Assembly (NCBI GenBank): GCA_002316675.1
Contig: DCDZ01000024.1
Location: forward strand, 406-39,653
DNA length: 39,248 nt
Direction of reading: 5' to 3'
Origin: Tyzzerella sp. UBA1042
GTDB taxonomy: Bacteria; Bacillota; Clostridia; Lachnospirales; Anaerotignaceae
Part shown: positions 1 to 8,701 of the stretch, in pieces
Position numbering within the stretch: the stretch's first letter is position 1
How the letters are laid out: each line of letters begins with the position of its first letter
Position numbers and translations under genes: made by a program
The notes under the pieces: generated by a model
The model's database searches: none
What the model saw: the letters and a program-made list of their open reading frames with translations, nothing else
What the model was told of the DNA's origin: nothing

Positions 1-1595
1 GCTACTTTTTCCACATCAGTCTTTTCTTCTACCGTTTTTACAGTCACAGTCACAGTATTAGAAGTTTTTCTTCCGCTCACCTTTGCAACTGCAGAAATTT
101 TAACACCTGCTGTAAGTGCCTCATCAACTTCAACACTCCACTTACCATTGTCTTTATTCGCGGTGGCTGTTTTCGTAATGCTAGATTCACCCTCACCAAT
201 GGTAACTGTAACCGTTGCACCTGCGGTAGCAGTACCAGTGATTGTTTCAGCACCTGCTGTTGGTATATCTATGGTTGGTGAAGATGTTCTCTTTGTAGAG
301 GATTCACTGCCGGAACCGCCGCCACCGTTGCTACCATTGGATTTTGTGGGTTCCTTCACGTCTTTTGCTGTTTCCGTATCGGAAATAGTAAGGTTGGAGG
401 AATAAGTAATGCCATCCACATTCGCTTCCAATGTAGAAATCTTACCGCTGCCGCTCAAAGCCACCTTACCGTCTGCGGTCAGTGTTGTTACTTTTGCATC
501 GCTGGCTACTTCAACCTTAGTTCCTTCCGCATCTTCATCAACAATTACATCGATAATATCGCTCTTAATCAGCACATTTGCTTTATTGTCCACATACAAC
601 TTGTCTGCAGGTGCGTCGATGGTAATCTTGTCTGTGATTTCCGCAGAAATACTAATTCTGCCAACCTCGCCCTCGAAATTCTTTGCGTTTAAGTTGGCTG
701 CTTTTTTAATTTCAACGGTGGGAAGCTCTGTTTTTCCGGAAACCTGAACACGTACATTCTTCTTATCCAGAATTGTTTTTCCTGCAACGGTAGTATCACT
801 TAAGTAAATGGAGTCATCGCCGCCGCCTTGAATAATCAGGTCGCCTTTGATCTCAACATTGCTTAAATAAACCTCGCCGTCTCCTACCTTTTCAGAAATT
901 GTTACATTTCCTTCCACGGTCTGATCTTCAAGCTTAGTATCGTCTTTCTCAATTACAATATCTTTCTCGTTTACAACTTCCTCTTTCTCGGGCTCTTCTC
1001 CCATAATACGGTTCAAAGTAGAAACAGCCTCTGCTCTTGTCAAAACAGCATTTGGCTGAAAGGAACCGTCAGGGTAGCCGCTCATATAGCCATTGGCTAC
1101 AACTGCGCCCACAGCGTCCTTTGCCCAAGCGGGAATATTGGAAGCATCTGTAAAGTCAGGTGTTGCGCCAACGGAAGCATTGATGGCATTTGCAATAAAT
1201 ACAGCGGCCTGTGCTCTGGTGATGGTTTCATTCGGTTTAAAGGTTCCATCAGGGTAGCCGGCAGTATATGCTTCACCTATAGCGATGGCCACGTCATTAT
1301 AAAACCAATCCCTTGCGGAAACGTCAGAAAAAGAAACAGATCCCAAGGTGTTCAAGCCCAAGGCCTGATTCATCATACGAGCAAACTCTGCTCTTGTTGT
1401 AGACTTATTCGGCTGAAAAGTACCATCCTCATAACCACTGATCAGTCCCTTATCCTGCCACTCTGTAATTGTTTTTTCTGCCCAATGCCCACTAATATCG
1501 CTGGAAGCAGCTATGGCATTTACCGGTGCAACTGCCATAGAAGCAGCCAAAGCCATGGAAAGGACTTTTTTCTTGTTTTTTGCTATGTGATTCAC
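1..1595 (-). CDS. S-layer homology (SLH) domain surface protein, partial
   Basis: The reading frame runs from a GTG start at 1593-1595 off the left edge (531 codons visible). GTG is chosen because an AAAGGGGG ribosome binding site lies just upstream and the product opens with a typical signal peptide (lysine-rich start, hydrophobic core, ending near residue 30 at AIAAS). Three SLH repeats follow (about residues 32-80, 88-140, 147-195), each with the GYxDGTFxPN / TRAE pattern that anchors proteins to pyruvylated secondary wall polymer. Next comes a region of short beta-rich repeats (about 205-390), then a Gly/Ser linker (GSNGGGGSGS) and an Ig-like domain with a GTATAGATVTV motif. The protein should be exported and wall-bound. 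Its C-terminal half, and therefore its enzymatic or adhesive role, lies outside the window. Confidence 0.9.
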   Translation of the reverse strand, partial: MNHIAKNKKKVLSMALAASMAVAPVNAIAASSDISGHWAEKTITEWQDKGLISGYEDGTFQPNKSTTRAEFARMMNQALGLNTLGSVSFSDVSARDWFYNDVAIAIGEAYTAGYPDGTFKPNETITRAQAAVFIANAINASVGATPDFTDASNIPAWAKDAVGAVVANGYMSGYPDGSFQPNAVLTRAEAVSTLNRIMGEEPEKEEVVNEKDIVIEKDDTKLEDQTVEGNVTISEKVGDGEVYLSNVEIKGDLIIQGGGDDSIYLSDTTVAGKTILDKKNVRVQVSGKTELPTVEIKKAANLNAKNFEGEVGRISISAEITDKITIDAPADKLYVDNKANVLIKSDIIDVIVDEDAEGTKVEVASDAKVTTLTADGKVALSGSGKISTLEANVDGITYSSNLTISDTETAKDVKEPTKSNGSNGGGGSGSESSTKRTSSPTIDIPTAGAETITGTATAGATVTVTIGEGESSITKTATANKDNGKWSVEVDEALTAGVKISAVAKVSGRKTSNTVTVTVKTVEEKTDVEKV

Positions 1596-2149
1596 GTTAA
1601 ATATTCCCCCTTTGATTTAAGTTACTCTACACCTTTATTTTCACTATCTATTACAAAATGCTCCAAACACCTCCACTTCATTGGTTACGCAAGACAAATC
1701 TAAATGTTTGCTAATGTCAATATTATACCATTAATTTGTAAATATTACATAAAACTTACTGGTAAATAGTGTATAAAAATTTTAGTGAAATTTATGCAAA
1801 TTGCATCGATTTTTTTTCAATAAGTCTTGAAAAAAAACGGATTTTTGTATGGAACTTATAATATTTTACAGCTTCTACCGCAAACGATATGTTTATAATT
1901 GATTGCAAATTACTTAAGGATTTTTTGAATTGTAATTTAGCCCCTTTTTTCCGTTTATTGCAAACGTAAGCAGAAGTAATAGTTTTTCCTTTTTATTCCT
2001 CTGGCAAGTATTTTGCCTCCGTTTGAAAACTGGGTATCGTATTCTGGGCATTGTCATATTTTTTAATGGGCAGTACAGAGAAAAACTTGACGATAAATTC
2101 CATGGGGCGAGAGTAAAGCCTTTTTCTTCCTTATTAAAGTAAAATTATA
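1596..2149. other. AT-rich intergenic region, no gene seen
   Basis: About 550 bases between the SLH gene start and the fumarase stop, with no convincing ORF. On the minus strand a TATAAT (1722-1727) and a TTGACA (1715-1720) lie upstream of the SLH gene, but neither has a partner hexamer at 17 bp, so the promoter is unresolved. TTGCAAACGTAAGCA (1958-1972) is one mismatch from a loose catabolite-responsive-element consensus. I see no clear hairpin terminator after fumarase. Confidence 0.5.
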
Positions 2150-3514
2150 TTAAACCATTTTCTCGGGCTGAAATACCTCATCAAATTTTTCTTCCGTTAA
2201 AAAGCCCAAAGAAATACAGGCCTCCTTTAATGAAATATTTTCAGCATATGCCTTCTTTGCAGTTTTGGCAGCATTTTCATAGCCAATATAAGGGTTTAGG
2301 CACGTGACCAGCATCAAGGACCTGTGAAGATTGTCATTCATTTTCGCTTCGTTTGCACGAATGCCTGCCACGCAATGTATGCGGAAGGAGACAAGCCCAT
2401 CCGCCAGTAAGCGCACAGACTGCAAAAAATTATAAATGCACACCGGCATATAGACATTTAATTCAAAATTCCCTTGGGAGGCGCAAATTCCCACCGCCGT
2501 ATCGTTTGCCATCACTTGCACCGCAGCCATGGTCACCGCTTCACACTGGGTCGGGTTCACTTTGCCCGGCATAATGGAGCTTCCCGGCTCGTTTTCGGGA
2601 ATAAAAATTTCTCCCAAGCCGCAGCGGGGGCCGCTGGAAAGCCACCGCACATCGTTGGCAATTTTCATCAAATTTGCCGCCAATGCCTTTAATGCGCCAT
2701 GGGCAAATACCAATTCATCCTTTGCAGTCAGCGCATGGAACTTATTTTCTGCGGTAACAAAGGGTAGGCCTGTGATTTCGGAAACGGCTTGCGCCGCCGC
2801 CTCTGCAAAGCCCTTTGGCGCATTTAGCCCCGTCCCTACTGCTGTTCCGCCAAGGGCCAATTCCTGCATACCGGGCAGGCTCATTTCAAGCATTGCCTTT
2901 GGCTTTTCCAGCATATTTCTCCAGCCGCTGATTTCTTGGGAAAAGGCAATGGGTGTTGCGTCCTGCAAATGGGTTCTGCCGGTTTTAATGATCCCCCGGT
3001 TTTCCTCCTCCAAGCGCAGCAATTCCTCAATCATCCCTTCCAATGCCGGAAAAAGCTTGTTTTTCATCTCCAAAACAGCGGCAATATGCATGGCCGTAGG
3101 AAAGGTATCGTTTGAGCTTTGGGACATATTCACATCATCATTGGGATGCAAAATCTTTTCACCCGCAATCTCGTTCCCCCGGTGGGCAATCACTTCGTTT
3201 ACATTCATATTGGACTGGGTGCCGCTGCCTGTTTGCCACACAGCTAATGGAAACTGATCCGCCAGCTTGCCTGCCAGAATTTCATCGCAGACCTTGCCGA
3301 TGGTGCTGCATTTTTTCTCGTCCAGTTTTCCCAAGCGAAAATTTGCCTGAGCCGCCGCTTTTTTCAAAATGGCAAAACCATGGATCACCTCTGTGGGGAT
3401 TTTTTCAGTGCTAATTTTAAAGTTTTCATAGCTTCTTTGGGTTTGGGCACCCCAATATACCCCTACAGGCACCTTAACCTCACCCATTGAATCTTTTTCA
3501 ATACGATATTCCAT
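2150..3514 (-). CDS. fumC: class II fumarate hydratase
   Basis: Fumarase of the aspartase/fumarase superfamily, interconverting fumarate and L-malate in the cytosol. The 454-residue length is normal for FumC. Visible family motifs are TGSGTQSNMNVNEV near 95-108, SSND at 133-136, the catalytic histidine in KTGRTHLQDATP (His182), and the mobile signature loop GSSIMPGKVNP (311-321) with the catalytic serine. I chose the ATG at 3514 because AGGAG sits 9 nt upstream; a GTG at 3520 is too close to it. An extended -10 (TGTTATAAT) lies upstream at 3559-3567. In an anaerobe with pyruvate carboxylase it probably works on the reductive malate-to-fumarate branch; that direction is inferred. Aspartase is unlikely because the overall match is to FumC. 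Confidence 0.95.
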   Translation of the reverse strand: MEYRIEKDSMGEVKVPVGVYWGAQTQRSYENFKISTEKIPTEVIHGFAILKKAAAQANFRLGKLDEKKCSTIGKVCDEILAGKLADQFPLAVWQTGSGTQSNMNVNEVIAHRGNEIAGEKILHPNDDVNMSQSSNDTFPTAMHIAAVLEMKNKLFPALEGMIEELLRLEEENRGIIKTGRTHLQDATPIAFSQEISGWRNMLEKPKAMLEMSLPGMQELALGGTAVGTGLNAPKGFAEAAAQAVSEITGLPFVTAENKFHALTAKDELVFAHGALKALAANLMKIANDVRWLSSGPRCGLGEIFIPENEPGSSIMPGKVNPTQCEAVTMAAVQVMANDTAVGICASQGNFELNVYMPVCIYNFLQSVRLLADGLVSFRIHCVAGIRANEAKMNDNLHRSLMLVTCLNPYIGYENAAKTAKKAYAENISLKEACISLGFLTEEKFDEVFQPEKMV

Positions 3515-3558
3515 AACCACTGTCTCCTCTATGCATAGTTTCTGATTGTTTTACATTG

Positions 3559-3567
3559 ATTATAACA
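3559..3567 (-). promoter_or_regulatory. extended -10 element upstream of fumC
   Basis: Minus-strand TGTTATAAT matches the TGnTATAAT extended -10 consensus and lies about 45 nt before the fumC start. No good -35 is present at 17 bp, which an extended -10 can tolerate. Confidence 0.5.
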
Positions 3568-3668
3568 AAAGATTTCCAAAAATCCTATGGCTCCATGGGA
3601 AAAAGAATTGCCTGTTTCTTGTTTTTTTGCGCGGAAGATGGTAAACTCTTAAAAAAGGAGAGATGAAA

Positions 3669-3962
3669 ATGTATACAACAAGCATTGCAATTCAAGTTTT
3701 ACCCGACATCATGGAAACAGACAAGCTTTGCGCCATCGTTGACAGCGTAATTTCATATATCGCTTCCACAGGCTGTAATTATATGGTCAGTCCTTTTGAA
3801 ACGACAGTGGAAGGCGATTTCGACGTTCTGATACAGATTATCAAACGCTGCCAAGAGATTCCCATTGAGCTTGGCGCCCCCTCCACCAAGGCTTATGTGA
3901 AAATTTTCCACAATCCTAAGGGTGTTTTGACGATTGCAGAAAAAACAGATAAATACAGATAA
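3669..3962 (+). CDS. thiamine-binding-family protein (MTH1187/YkoF-like, DUF77)
   Basis: A 97-residue protein resembling the MTH1187/YkoF superfamily, whose members have ferredoxin-like folds and in some cases bind the thiamine precursor HMP or thiamine. The pattern is a first beta strand with SIAIQVLP, a helix with MVSPFETTVEGDFD in the middle, and a C-terminal strand VKIFHN. AAGGAG lies 8 nt before the ATG at 3669; the in-frame ATG at 3663 is only 2 nt from it and is less likely. It is 13 nt ahead of a HAD phosphatase on the same strand, so the two probably form an operon. A link to thiamine salvage is suggested by the family only; no thi genes and no TPP riboswitch are visible nearby. Confidence 0.75.
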   Translation: MYTTSIAIQVLPDIMETDKLCAIVDSVISYIASTGCNYMVSPFETTVEGDFDVLIQIIKRCQEIPIELGAPSTKAYVKIFHNPKGVLTIAEKTDKYR

Positions 3963-3975
3963 CAAAGGAGAACCT

Positions 3976-4608
3976 ATGAAAAGTATTATTTTTGACCTTG
4001 ACGGCACGCTGATTGATTCCATGCCTGTTTGGAAGGATACCGGCCGAAGCTTTTTACTAAAGCATGGCTTTGCTGTGCCGGAAAATTTACATAGCATTGT
4101 AAAATCACAGACCATCGGCCAAACTGCGGAATATTTTCGCAGCACCTTAGGTGTTACCCACAGTACGGAAGAAATTATAAACGAAATCATTCAATACGTG
4201 GAGGATGCATATAAAAATACAATCCCTCTCAAGTCTTATGCCCGGGAATTTTTGGAGAAAGAGCAGAAAAACGGTACAAAAATGTGTGTTTTAACTGCAT
4301 CTGAGGCCAGCTATATCCGCCCCGCTTTGGAGCGTCTTGATTTGCTGAAATATTTTCAATTTATTTTAACCTGCTCCGAAACAGGCTGCTATAAAACAGA
4401 GCCAGATGTTTTTTGCATTGCAATGAAAAAACTAGGGGGAACTTTAGAAAATACTATTGTGTTTGAAGATGCCCTTTATGCGGTAGAGGGTGCAAAAAAA
4501 GGTGGCTTTACTGTTTATGCCGTTGCAGACCCTGCAACTGAGGCCGATAACCCTGCCATTCGTTCTATGGCGGACCGTTACATCAAAAGCTATGCAGAAT
4601 TATTATAA
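3976..4608 (+). CDS. HAD-superfamily phosphatase, subfamily IA
   Basis: A 210-residue haloacid dehalogenase-type hydrolase, probably a phosphatase or beta-phosphoglucomutase-like enzyme. All four motifs are visible: motif I FDLDGTLIDS with nucleophile Asp7 and acid/base Asp9, motif II LTAS, motif III lysine in CYKTEPD, and motif IV VFEDA. The helical cap follows motif I (about residues 15-85). AAAGGAG precedes the ATG at 3976 by 5-6 nt, and the gene starts 13 nt after the thiamine-binding-family gene. The substrate cannot be read from the sequence; co-transcription makes a phosphorylated thiamine-pathway intermediate one guess. A strong hairpin terminator follows. Confidence 0.85.
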   Translation: MKSIIFDLDGTLIDSMPVWKDTGRSFLLKHGFAVPENLHSIVKSQTIGQTAEYFRSTLGVTHSTEEIINEIIQYVEDAYKNTIPLKSYAREFLEKEQKNGTKMCVLTASEASYIRPALERLDLLKYFQFILTCSETGCYKTEPDVFCIAMKKLGGTLENTIVFEDALYAVEGAKKGGFTVYAVADPATEADNPAIRSMADRYIKSYAELL

Positions 4609-4631
4609 ATAAAAGGTATTTCCAGAAAGAC

Positions 4632-4658
4632 AAAAAGGGCCTTATATCGCCCTTTTTT
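4632..4658. terminator. bidirectional terminator between convergent genes
   Basis: AAAAAGGGC (4632-4640) pairs with GCCCTTTTT (4649-4657) around an 8-nt loop, with T runs on both strands. It sits between the HAD gene (plus) and the small membrane protein (minus) and can serve both. A second hairpin, GGGGAAT/ATTCCCC at 4675-4694, lies beside it. Confidence 0.85.
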
Positions 4659-4737
4659 GATTTCTCCTTTTGTTGGGGAATTGGTATATTCCCCGATAAA
4701 GCTTCACTATTCTTAGATACCAAAAGCAGGAGGGGCA

Positions 4738-4992
4738 CTAATTGTCTGTGCCTTTTGCATCGTCCTCCGAAGCTCCTTCATCGCCTTCTGTCCCCTTTAG
4801 GGTACTTACTTCTTTTTCCAGATTCTCAATTTTGTTCGCCAACTCCATATATGCATGAATGGCAATGGAAAATATCAGTGCGATAAATATAAGCAAGCCC
4901 CAAAAGCTTTCAAATAGCAGGCCTCCCAGAAAAAAGAAAAAGACTGCCACAGAAAGAAAGCAAATTATGAATGTGCTAAAAAAGCTTTTCAA
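4738..4992 (-). CDS. small membrane protein with C-terminal coiled coil
   Basis: About 84 residues if translation starts at the TTG at 4992, which has GAGGTG 6 nt upstream; the in-frame ATG at 4998 abuts that site directly. The protein has two closely spaced hydrophobic segments (about residues 4-22 and 25-45), then a short predicted coiled coil (ELANKIENLEKEVSTLKG) and an acidic tail. This topology resembles small LapA-type (DUF1049) membrane proteins, but I do not recognise a specific family. A good promoter of its own lies at 5030-5058. Function unknown. Confidence 0.65.
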   Translation of the reverse strand: MKSFFSTFIICFLSVAVFFFFLGGLLFESFWGLLIFIALIFSIAIHAYMELANKIENLEKEVSTLKGTEGDEGASEDDAKGTDN

Positions 4993-5029
4993 TGTCATCA
5001 CCTCATTTGATTTTAAAATCGCTGTTAAA

Positions 5030-5058
5030 AGTATAGCACAGCATTGGGGCATTACCAA
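5030..5058 (-). promoter_or_regulatory. sigma-A promoter of the small membrane protein
   Basis: Minus strand: -35 TTGGTA (5053-5058), 17-bp spacer, -10 TATACT (5030-5035), preceded by TGC so that it is also an extended -10. It lies about 35 nt before the start codon. Confidence 0.65.
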
Positions 5059-5151
5059 GGAAAGGAAAAACTATTTTTTTCCAAAACTTAAATTTCCTTT
5101 ATGGTAGGCATTGAAGCGTACGCTCCCTGCCCTGGAAAAATTTTGTACACA

Positions 5152-5208
5152 GAAAAAAGCCCCCTTGCATTGATGCTCTTCAAGCAGCTCTCTGCAAAAC
5201 GGACTTTT
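5152..5208 (-). terminator. structured terminator downstream of clpB (or very short RNA)
   Basis: On the minus strand AAAAGTCC (5201-5208) pairs with GGGCTTTT (5155-5162) with one G-U pair, and an inner TTGCA/TGCAA stem lies inside; six T follow. The hairpin begins 66 nt after the clpB stop and most simply ends the clpB transcript. An extended -10 (TGATACAAT, 5218-5226) sits directly upstream, so an independent transcript of about 60 nt is a less likely alternative. Confidence 0.65.
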
Positions 5209-5273
5209 CTCTTTTCTATTGTATCACTATTTTAACGGCTCTCTTTCAAGAACAGGAATGGATGCATTCTTTT

Positions 5274-7856
5274 TTAAACGATTTTGTATTCCCCATTTTC
5301 CACATCCACCGTTATGGTGCTGCCCGGCGCAACTTCATCTGCAATCATCTTTTTTGCCAACAGTGTCTCAATATTTCTCTGCACCATTCGCTTCAACGGT
5401 CTGGCGCCAAAGGCAGGATCATAGCCTTCCTCTACAATAAAATCCCGTGCCTTTGCCGTTAATTCACAACGCAGCTGCTGCTCTGCCAAACGAGAATTCA
5501 AATCTTCCATAATTAAATCAAGAATGTGAGTAATATTCTCCTTGGTCAAAGGTTTATAGAATACAATTTCATCCAGACGGTTTAAAAATTCCGGTCTGAA
5601 GGATTGGCGAAGGAGTGCTTCCACAGCGGAGCGAGCTTCTTCGCTGATCTCCCCATTCTCTTTTAACCCTTCCAATAAATAGGAGGAGCCCAAGTTGGAG
5701 GTTAAAATGATAACTGTATTTTTAAAATCAACGGTTCGTCCTTGGGAATCGGTAATACGACCATCGTCCAGCACCTGCAGGAGGATATTAAATACATCGG
5801 GATGTGCCTTCTCAATTTCATCAAAAAGAATTACCGAATAAGGCTTTCTCCGCACAGCCTCGGTCAGCTGACCGCCCTCTTCATAGCCCACATATCCGGG
5901 AGGCGCACCAATCAAACGAGACACGCTGAATTTTTCCATGTATTCCGTCATATCAATACGCACCAAGTTTTTCTCATCATCAAACAGGCACTCCGCCAAG
6001 GTCTTCGCAAGCTCCGTTTTCCCCACGCCCGTAGGGCCAAGGAATAAGAAGGAACCAATGGGTCTGTTGGGGCTTTGAATGCCCGCACGGCTTCTTAAAA
6101 TAGCCTCGGAAACCTTTGTTACCGCCTCATCCTGACCAACGACCCTTTCGTGCAAAATATCTTCAAGATGCAGAAGCTTTTCCCGTTCGCCCTCCATCAA
6201 TTTGGAAACAGGGATGCCCGTCCAGCGTTCAATAATACGGGCGATTTCCTCCTCCGTCACTTTATCACGCAGCAAAGTATTTCTTCCGTTGCTTTCCTCG
6301 GCAATACGCTCCTTTTCCGCCAGCTCCTTTTGTAACTGGGGCAGCTTACCATATTTTAATTCTGCGGCTTTGTTTAAATCATATTTTCTTTCCGCCGCCT
6401 CAATTTCGGCATTTACAGTTTCCAGCTCTTCCCTCAAGCGCTGTATAACCTCGATGGATTTTTTCTCATTCTCCCACTTTGCTTTTAAAGCGGCAAATTC
6501 GTCTCGCATTTCCGCCAAATCTTTCTGGGTCTCGGCCAAACGCTCCATGGAAAGCTTATCCTTTTCCTTTTTTAAAGCTGCCTCTTCTATTTCGTGCTGA
6601 ATGATTTTTCTCTGAATAATATCAAGCTCTGTAGGCATAGAATCAATTTCCGTACGAATCATGGCGCAGGCCTCATCCACCAAGTCGATGGCCTTATCTG
6701 GCAGAAACCGATCACTGATATAGCGGTTCGACAAGGTTGCCGCCGCAACAATGGCTTGATCCTGAATTTTTACGCCATGATAAACCTCATAACGCTCTTT
6801 TAGCCCACGCAAAATGGAAATGGTATCCTCCACTGTTGGCTCATTGACCAGAACGGGTTGGAATCTTCTTTCCAGCGCAGGGTCCTTCTCAACATATTGT
6901 TTGTACTCATTCAAGGTTGTGGCTCCGATACAATGCAGCTCGCCCCTTGCCAGCATTGGCTTCAGTAAATTGCCTGCATCCATGGCGCCGTCGGTTTTTC
7001 CCGCACCCACAATGGTATGAAGCTCATCAATAAAGAGAATGATTTTCCCTTCACTTTTACGTACCTCGTTCAAGACCGCCTTTAAACGCTCTTCAAATTC
7101 ACCACGGAATTTTGCGCCGGCAATCAATGCCCCCATATCCAAGGAAAAAATGGTTTTATCCTTTAAGCTATTGGGCACATCCTCTTTCACAATTCTCTGT
7201 GCCAAGCCCTCGGCAATGGCAGTTTTTCCCACACCGGGTTCGCCGATCAGCACGGGGTTGTTTTTTGTTTTACGGGATAATATTCGGATTACGTTTCTGA
7301 TTTCGTCATCCCGCCCGATCACAGGGTCAAGCTTTTTGCTTCTTGCCTTTTCTACCAAGTCAGTGCCGTATTTTTTCAAAGCATCATAGGTAGCCTCGGG
7401 AGAATCACTGGTTACTCTGGTGTTTCCTCTGATGGAAGCCAGAATTTTCATAAAAGTATCCTTGCCGATAGCATATTGCTTCAAAATAGGCTTCAAAACT
7501 TCGTTTGGCGCATTCAGTATGGCCATAAAAATATGCTCCAGAGACACATATTCATCCGTCATATTTTCCGCCAATTTTTCCGCTGCCACCAATGTTTTTT
7601 CAAAGGCAGTGCTTGCGTAGGTCTGCCCCCCGGATGCACGAGGAAGCTTTTTTACTGCCCCTTCCGTTGACTGTAAAAGGGCGTTCACATTCACGTTCAT
7701 TCTTTGCAAAAGCTGAGGAATCAACCCTTCCTCTTGGGTCAACATGGCAGCCAGTAAATGCTGTTGTTCTATCTGCGGGTTTCCGTATTCCACAGCCATA
7801 GACTGGGCATTTTGAATGGCTTCCAAAGACTTCTGTGTAAATTTTTGCAAGTTCAT
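5274..7856 (-). CDS. clpB: ATP-dependent disaggregase ClpB (Hsp100)
   Basis: An 860-residue Hsp100 AAA+ chaperone that works with DnaK/DnaJ/GrpE to pull polypeptides out of aggregates. Order of parts: Clp N-domain (about 1-145), first AAA+ with Walker A GEPGVGKT (205-212) and Walker B ILFIDE, a long M-domain coiled coil (about 405-525), second AAA+ with Walker A GPTGVGKT (607-614), and the C-terminal small domain. The long M-domain separates it from ClpC, and no ClpP-binding loop is expected. The start is the ATG at 7856, with AAGGTGG 7 nt upstream; an ATG two codons earlier is too close. It is a single-gene unit with a sigma-A promoter overlapped by a perfect CIRCE, so it should be repressed by HrcA and induced by heat. 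HrcA itself is not in the window. Confidence 0.97.
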   Translation of the reverse strand: MNLQKFTQKSLEAIQNAQSMAVEYGNPQIEQQHLLAAMLTQEEGLIPQLLQRMNVNVNALLQSTEGAVKKLPRASGGQTYASTAFEKTLVAAEKLAENMTDEYVSLEHIFMAILNAPNEVLKPILKQYAIGKDTFMKILASIRGNTRVTSDSPEATYDALKKYGTDLVEKARSKKLDPVIGRDDEIRNVIRILSRKTKNNPVLIGEPGVGKTAIAEGLAQRIVKEDVPNSLKDKTIFSLDMGALIAGAKFRGEFEERLKAVLNEVRKSEGKIILFIDELHTIVGAGKTDGAMDAGNLLKPMLARGELHCIGATTLNEYKQYVEKDPALERRFQPVLVNEPTVEDTISILRGLKERYEVYHGVKIQDQAIVAAATLSNRYISDRFLPDKAIDLVDEACAMIRTEIDSMPTELDIIQRKIIQHEIEEAALKKEKDKLSMERLAETQKDLAEMRDEFAALKAKWENEKKSIEVIQRLREELETVNAEIEAAERKYDLNKAAELKYGKLPQLQKELAEKERIAEESNGRNTLLRDKVTEEEIARIIERWTGIPVSKLMEGEREKLLHLEDILHERVVGQDEAVTKVSEAILRSRAGIQSPNRPIGSFLFLGPTGVGKTELAKTLAECLFDDEKNLVRIDMTEYMEKFSVSRLIGAPPGYVGYEEGGQLTEAVRRKPYSVILFDEIEKAHPDVFNILLQVLDDGRITDSQGRTVDFKNTVIILTSNLGSSYLLEGLKENGEISEEARSAVEALLRQSFRPEFLNRLDEIVFYKPLTKENITHILDLIMEDLNSRLAEQQLRCELTAKARDFIVEEGYDPAFGARPLKRMVQRNIETLLAKKMIADEVAPGSTITVDVENGEYKIV

Positions 7857-7915
7857 AACCATTCCACCTTTCTATTCAAGACATTCTTTTGTCTCTTCAA
7901 CTTTATTATGGATTT

Positions 7916-7944
7916 ATTATACATTGTTAGCACTCACTTGTAAA
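7916..7944 (-). promoter_or_regulatory. sigma-A promoter of clpB
   Basis: Minus strand: -35 TTTACA (7939-7944), exact 17-bp spacer, -10 TATAAT (7916-7921). Its -35 and spacer lie inside the CIRCE inverted repeat, so HrcA binding would block RNA polymerase. Confidence 0.85.
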
Positions 7945-7953
7945 GAGTGCTAA
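7927..7953. promoter_or_regulatory. CIRCE operator (HrcA site), perfect match
   Basis: TTAGCACTC (7927-7935), 9-nt spacer, GAGTGCTAA (7945-7953): an exact match to the CIRCE consensus. The symmetry continues outward with ACATTG/CAATGT, giving 15-bp arms (7921-7935 and 7945-7959). Confidence 0.97.
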
Positions 7954-7960
7954 CAATGTA

Positions 7961-8517
7961 TTTTTAGACAAATTTATTTTCTGTTTTATGGGTTCCTTTA
8001 TCATTATTTCAATTAAGTTTTCCAAAATTTCTGGCTAAAATTTATAAAAAATATAAATACTTCGGTAAATAGAGCTTTCCTTTGTGAATCAATTTGTTAG
8101 AAAATTCACTTTTATGTCCTGCTGTTTTTCTTCCTAAAAATTGCAATAGCACAGACACAAAATATGGATGCATCCTCAAAAATAGTAAGTTAAGAAGAGT
8201 AGATTTTCTCTACAAACCTTATCATTTCTTTTCATCCGTAATACCAAAGCTATGGCTTCAAAAAAATATGTTCTAGGGGATAGCCGATTTTTCTTTTTTT
8301 ATTTCCATATTTATGTAAAGTAAAATAGATTGTAAAAAAAATCTAAAACAAGTATTTTTGTGAAATTAAATACAATTATTCTATCAGGGGACGAAGTGTT
8401 TTTACGTGCCGTTTCTGTCTTATTTTGTTAATTTTGTAAGGCTTGGATTGAAAATTCAGTGTCCAATCATACCAAACAAAGGGAAAAGATTTGTTAGAAT
8501 TTTGCTTGTTTTTTTCC
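7961..8517. other. AT-rich intergenic region, no gene seen
   Basis: About 560 bases between the divergent clpB and HD-domain control regions. Short ORFs exist but lack ribosome binding sites and recognisable sequence. Only minor repeats are visible, such as the GGATGCATCC palindrome at 8166-8175. I see no riboswitch or mobile-element signature. Confidence 0.5.
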
Positions 8518-8546
8518 TTGTATGCGAATTATTCCTATGTTATAAT
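8518..8546 (+). promoter_or_regulatory. promoter of the HD-domain gene
   Basis: -10 TATAAT (8541-8546) is preceded by TGT (extended -10), with a weak -35 TTGTAT (8518-8523) at 17 bp. The implied 5' leader is about 150 nt, and I see no known riboswitch in it. Confidence 0.6.
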
Positions 8547-8701
8547 AAAAAAGTCAAAGTGTTGCTGATTTGAGTTGGGGATTTCTTGCAGATGAAGAAT
8601 TGGTTTCAAATTGGTTCGTGAGAAATGTTGGTATTTCGTTTTCCCTCTTGCTCTTGTCAACTCCATCGTGTTATGATTATGTAAATCTAAAAAAGGAAGT
8701 G

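Noticed and set aside
1958..1972. Possible catabolite-responsive element TTGCAAACGTAAGCA
   Set aside because: It is one mismatch from a loose consensus, not symmetric enough, and more than 350 bp from the SLH start and downstream of fumC; too weak to claim.
2529..3257. Plus-strand ORF of 242 codons opposite fumC
   Set aside because: It is fully antisense to a clear fumarase gene, has no ribosome binding site and shows no domain; the minus-strand frame explains the region.
5152..5226. T-box-like leader (GCAGAGAGCTG segment before a terminator)
   Set aside because: There is no T-box bulge sequence and no specifier stem, and the gene downstream is a small membrane protein rather than an amino-acid gene.
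8094..8276. 60-codon ORF between clpB and the HD-domain gene
   Set aside because: No ribosome binding site, no family resemblance, very AT-rich; not distinguishable from chance.
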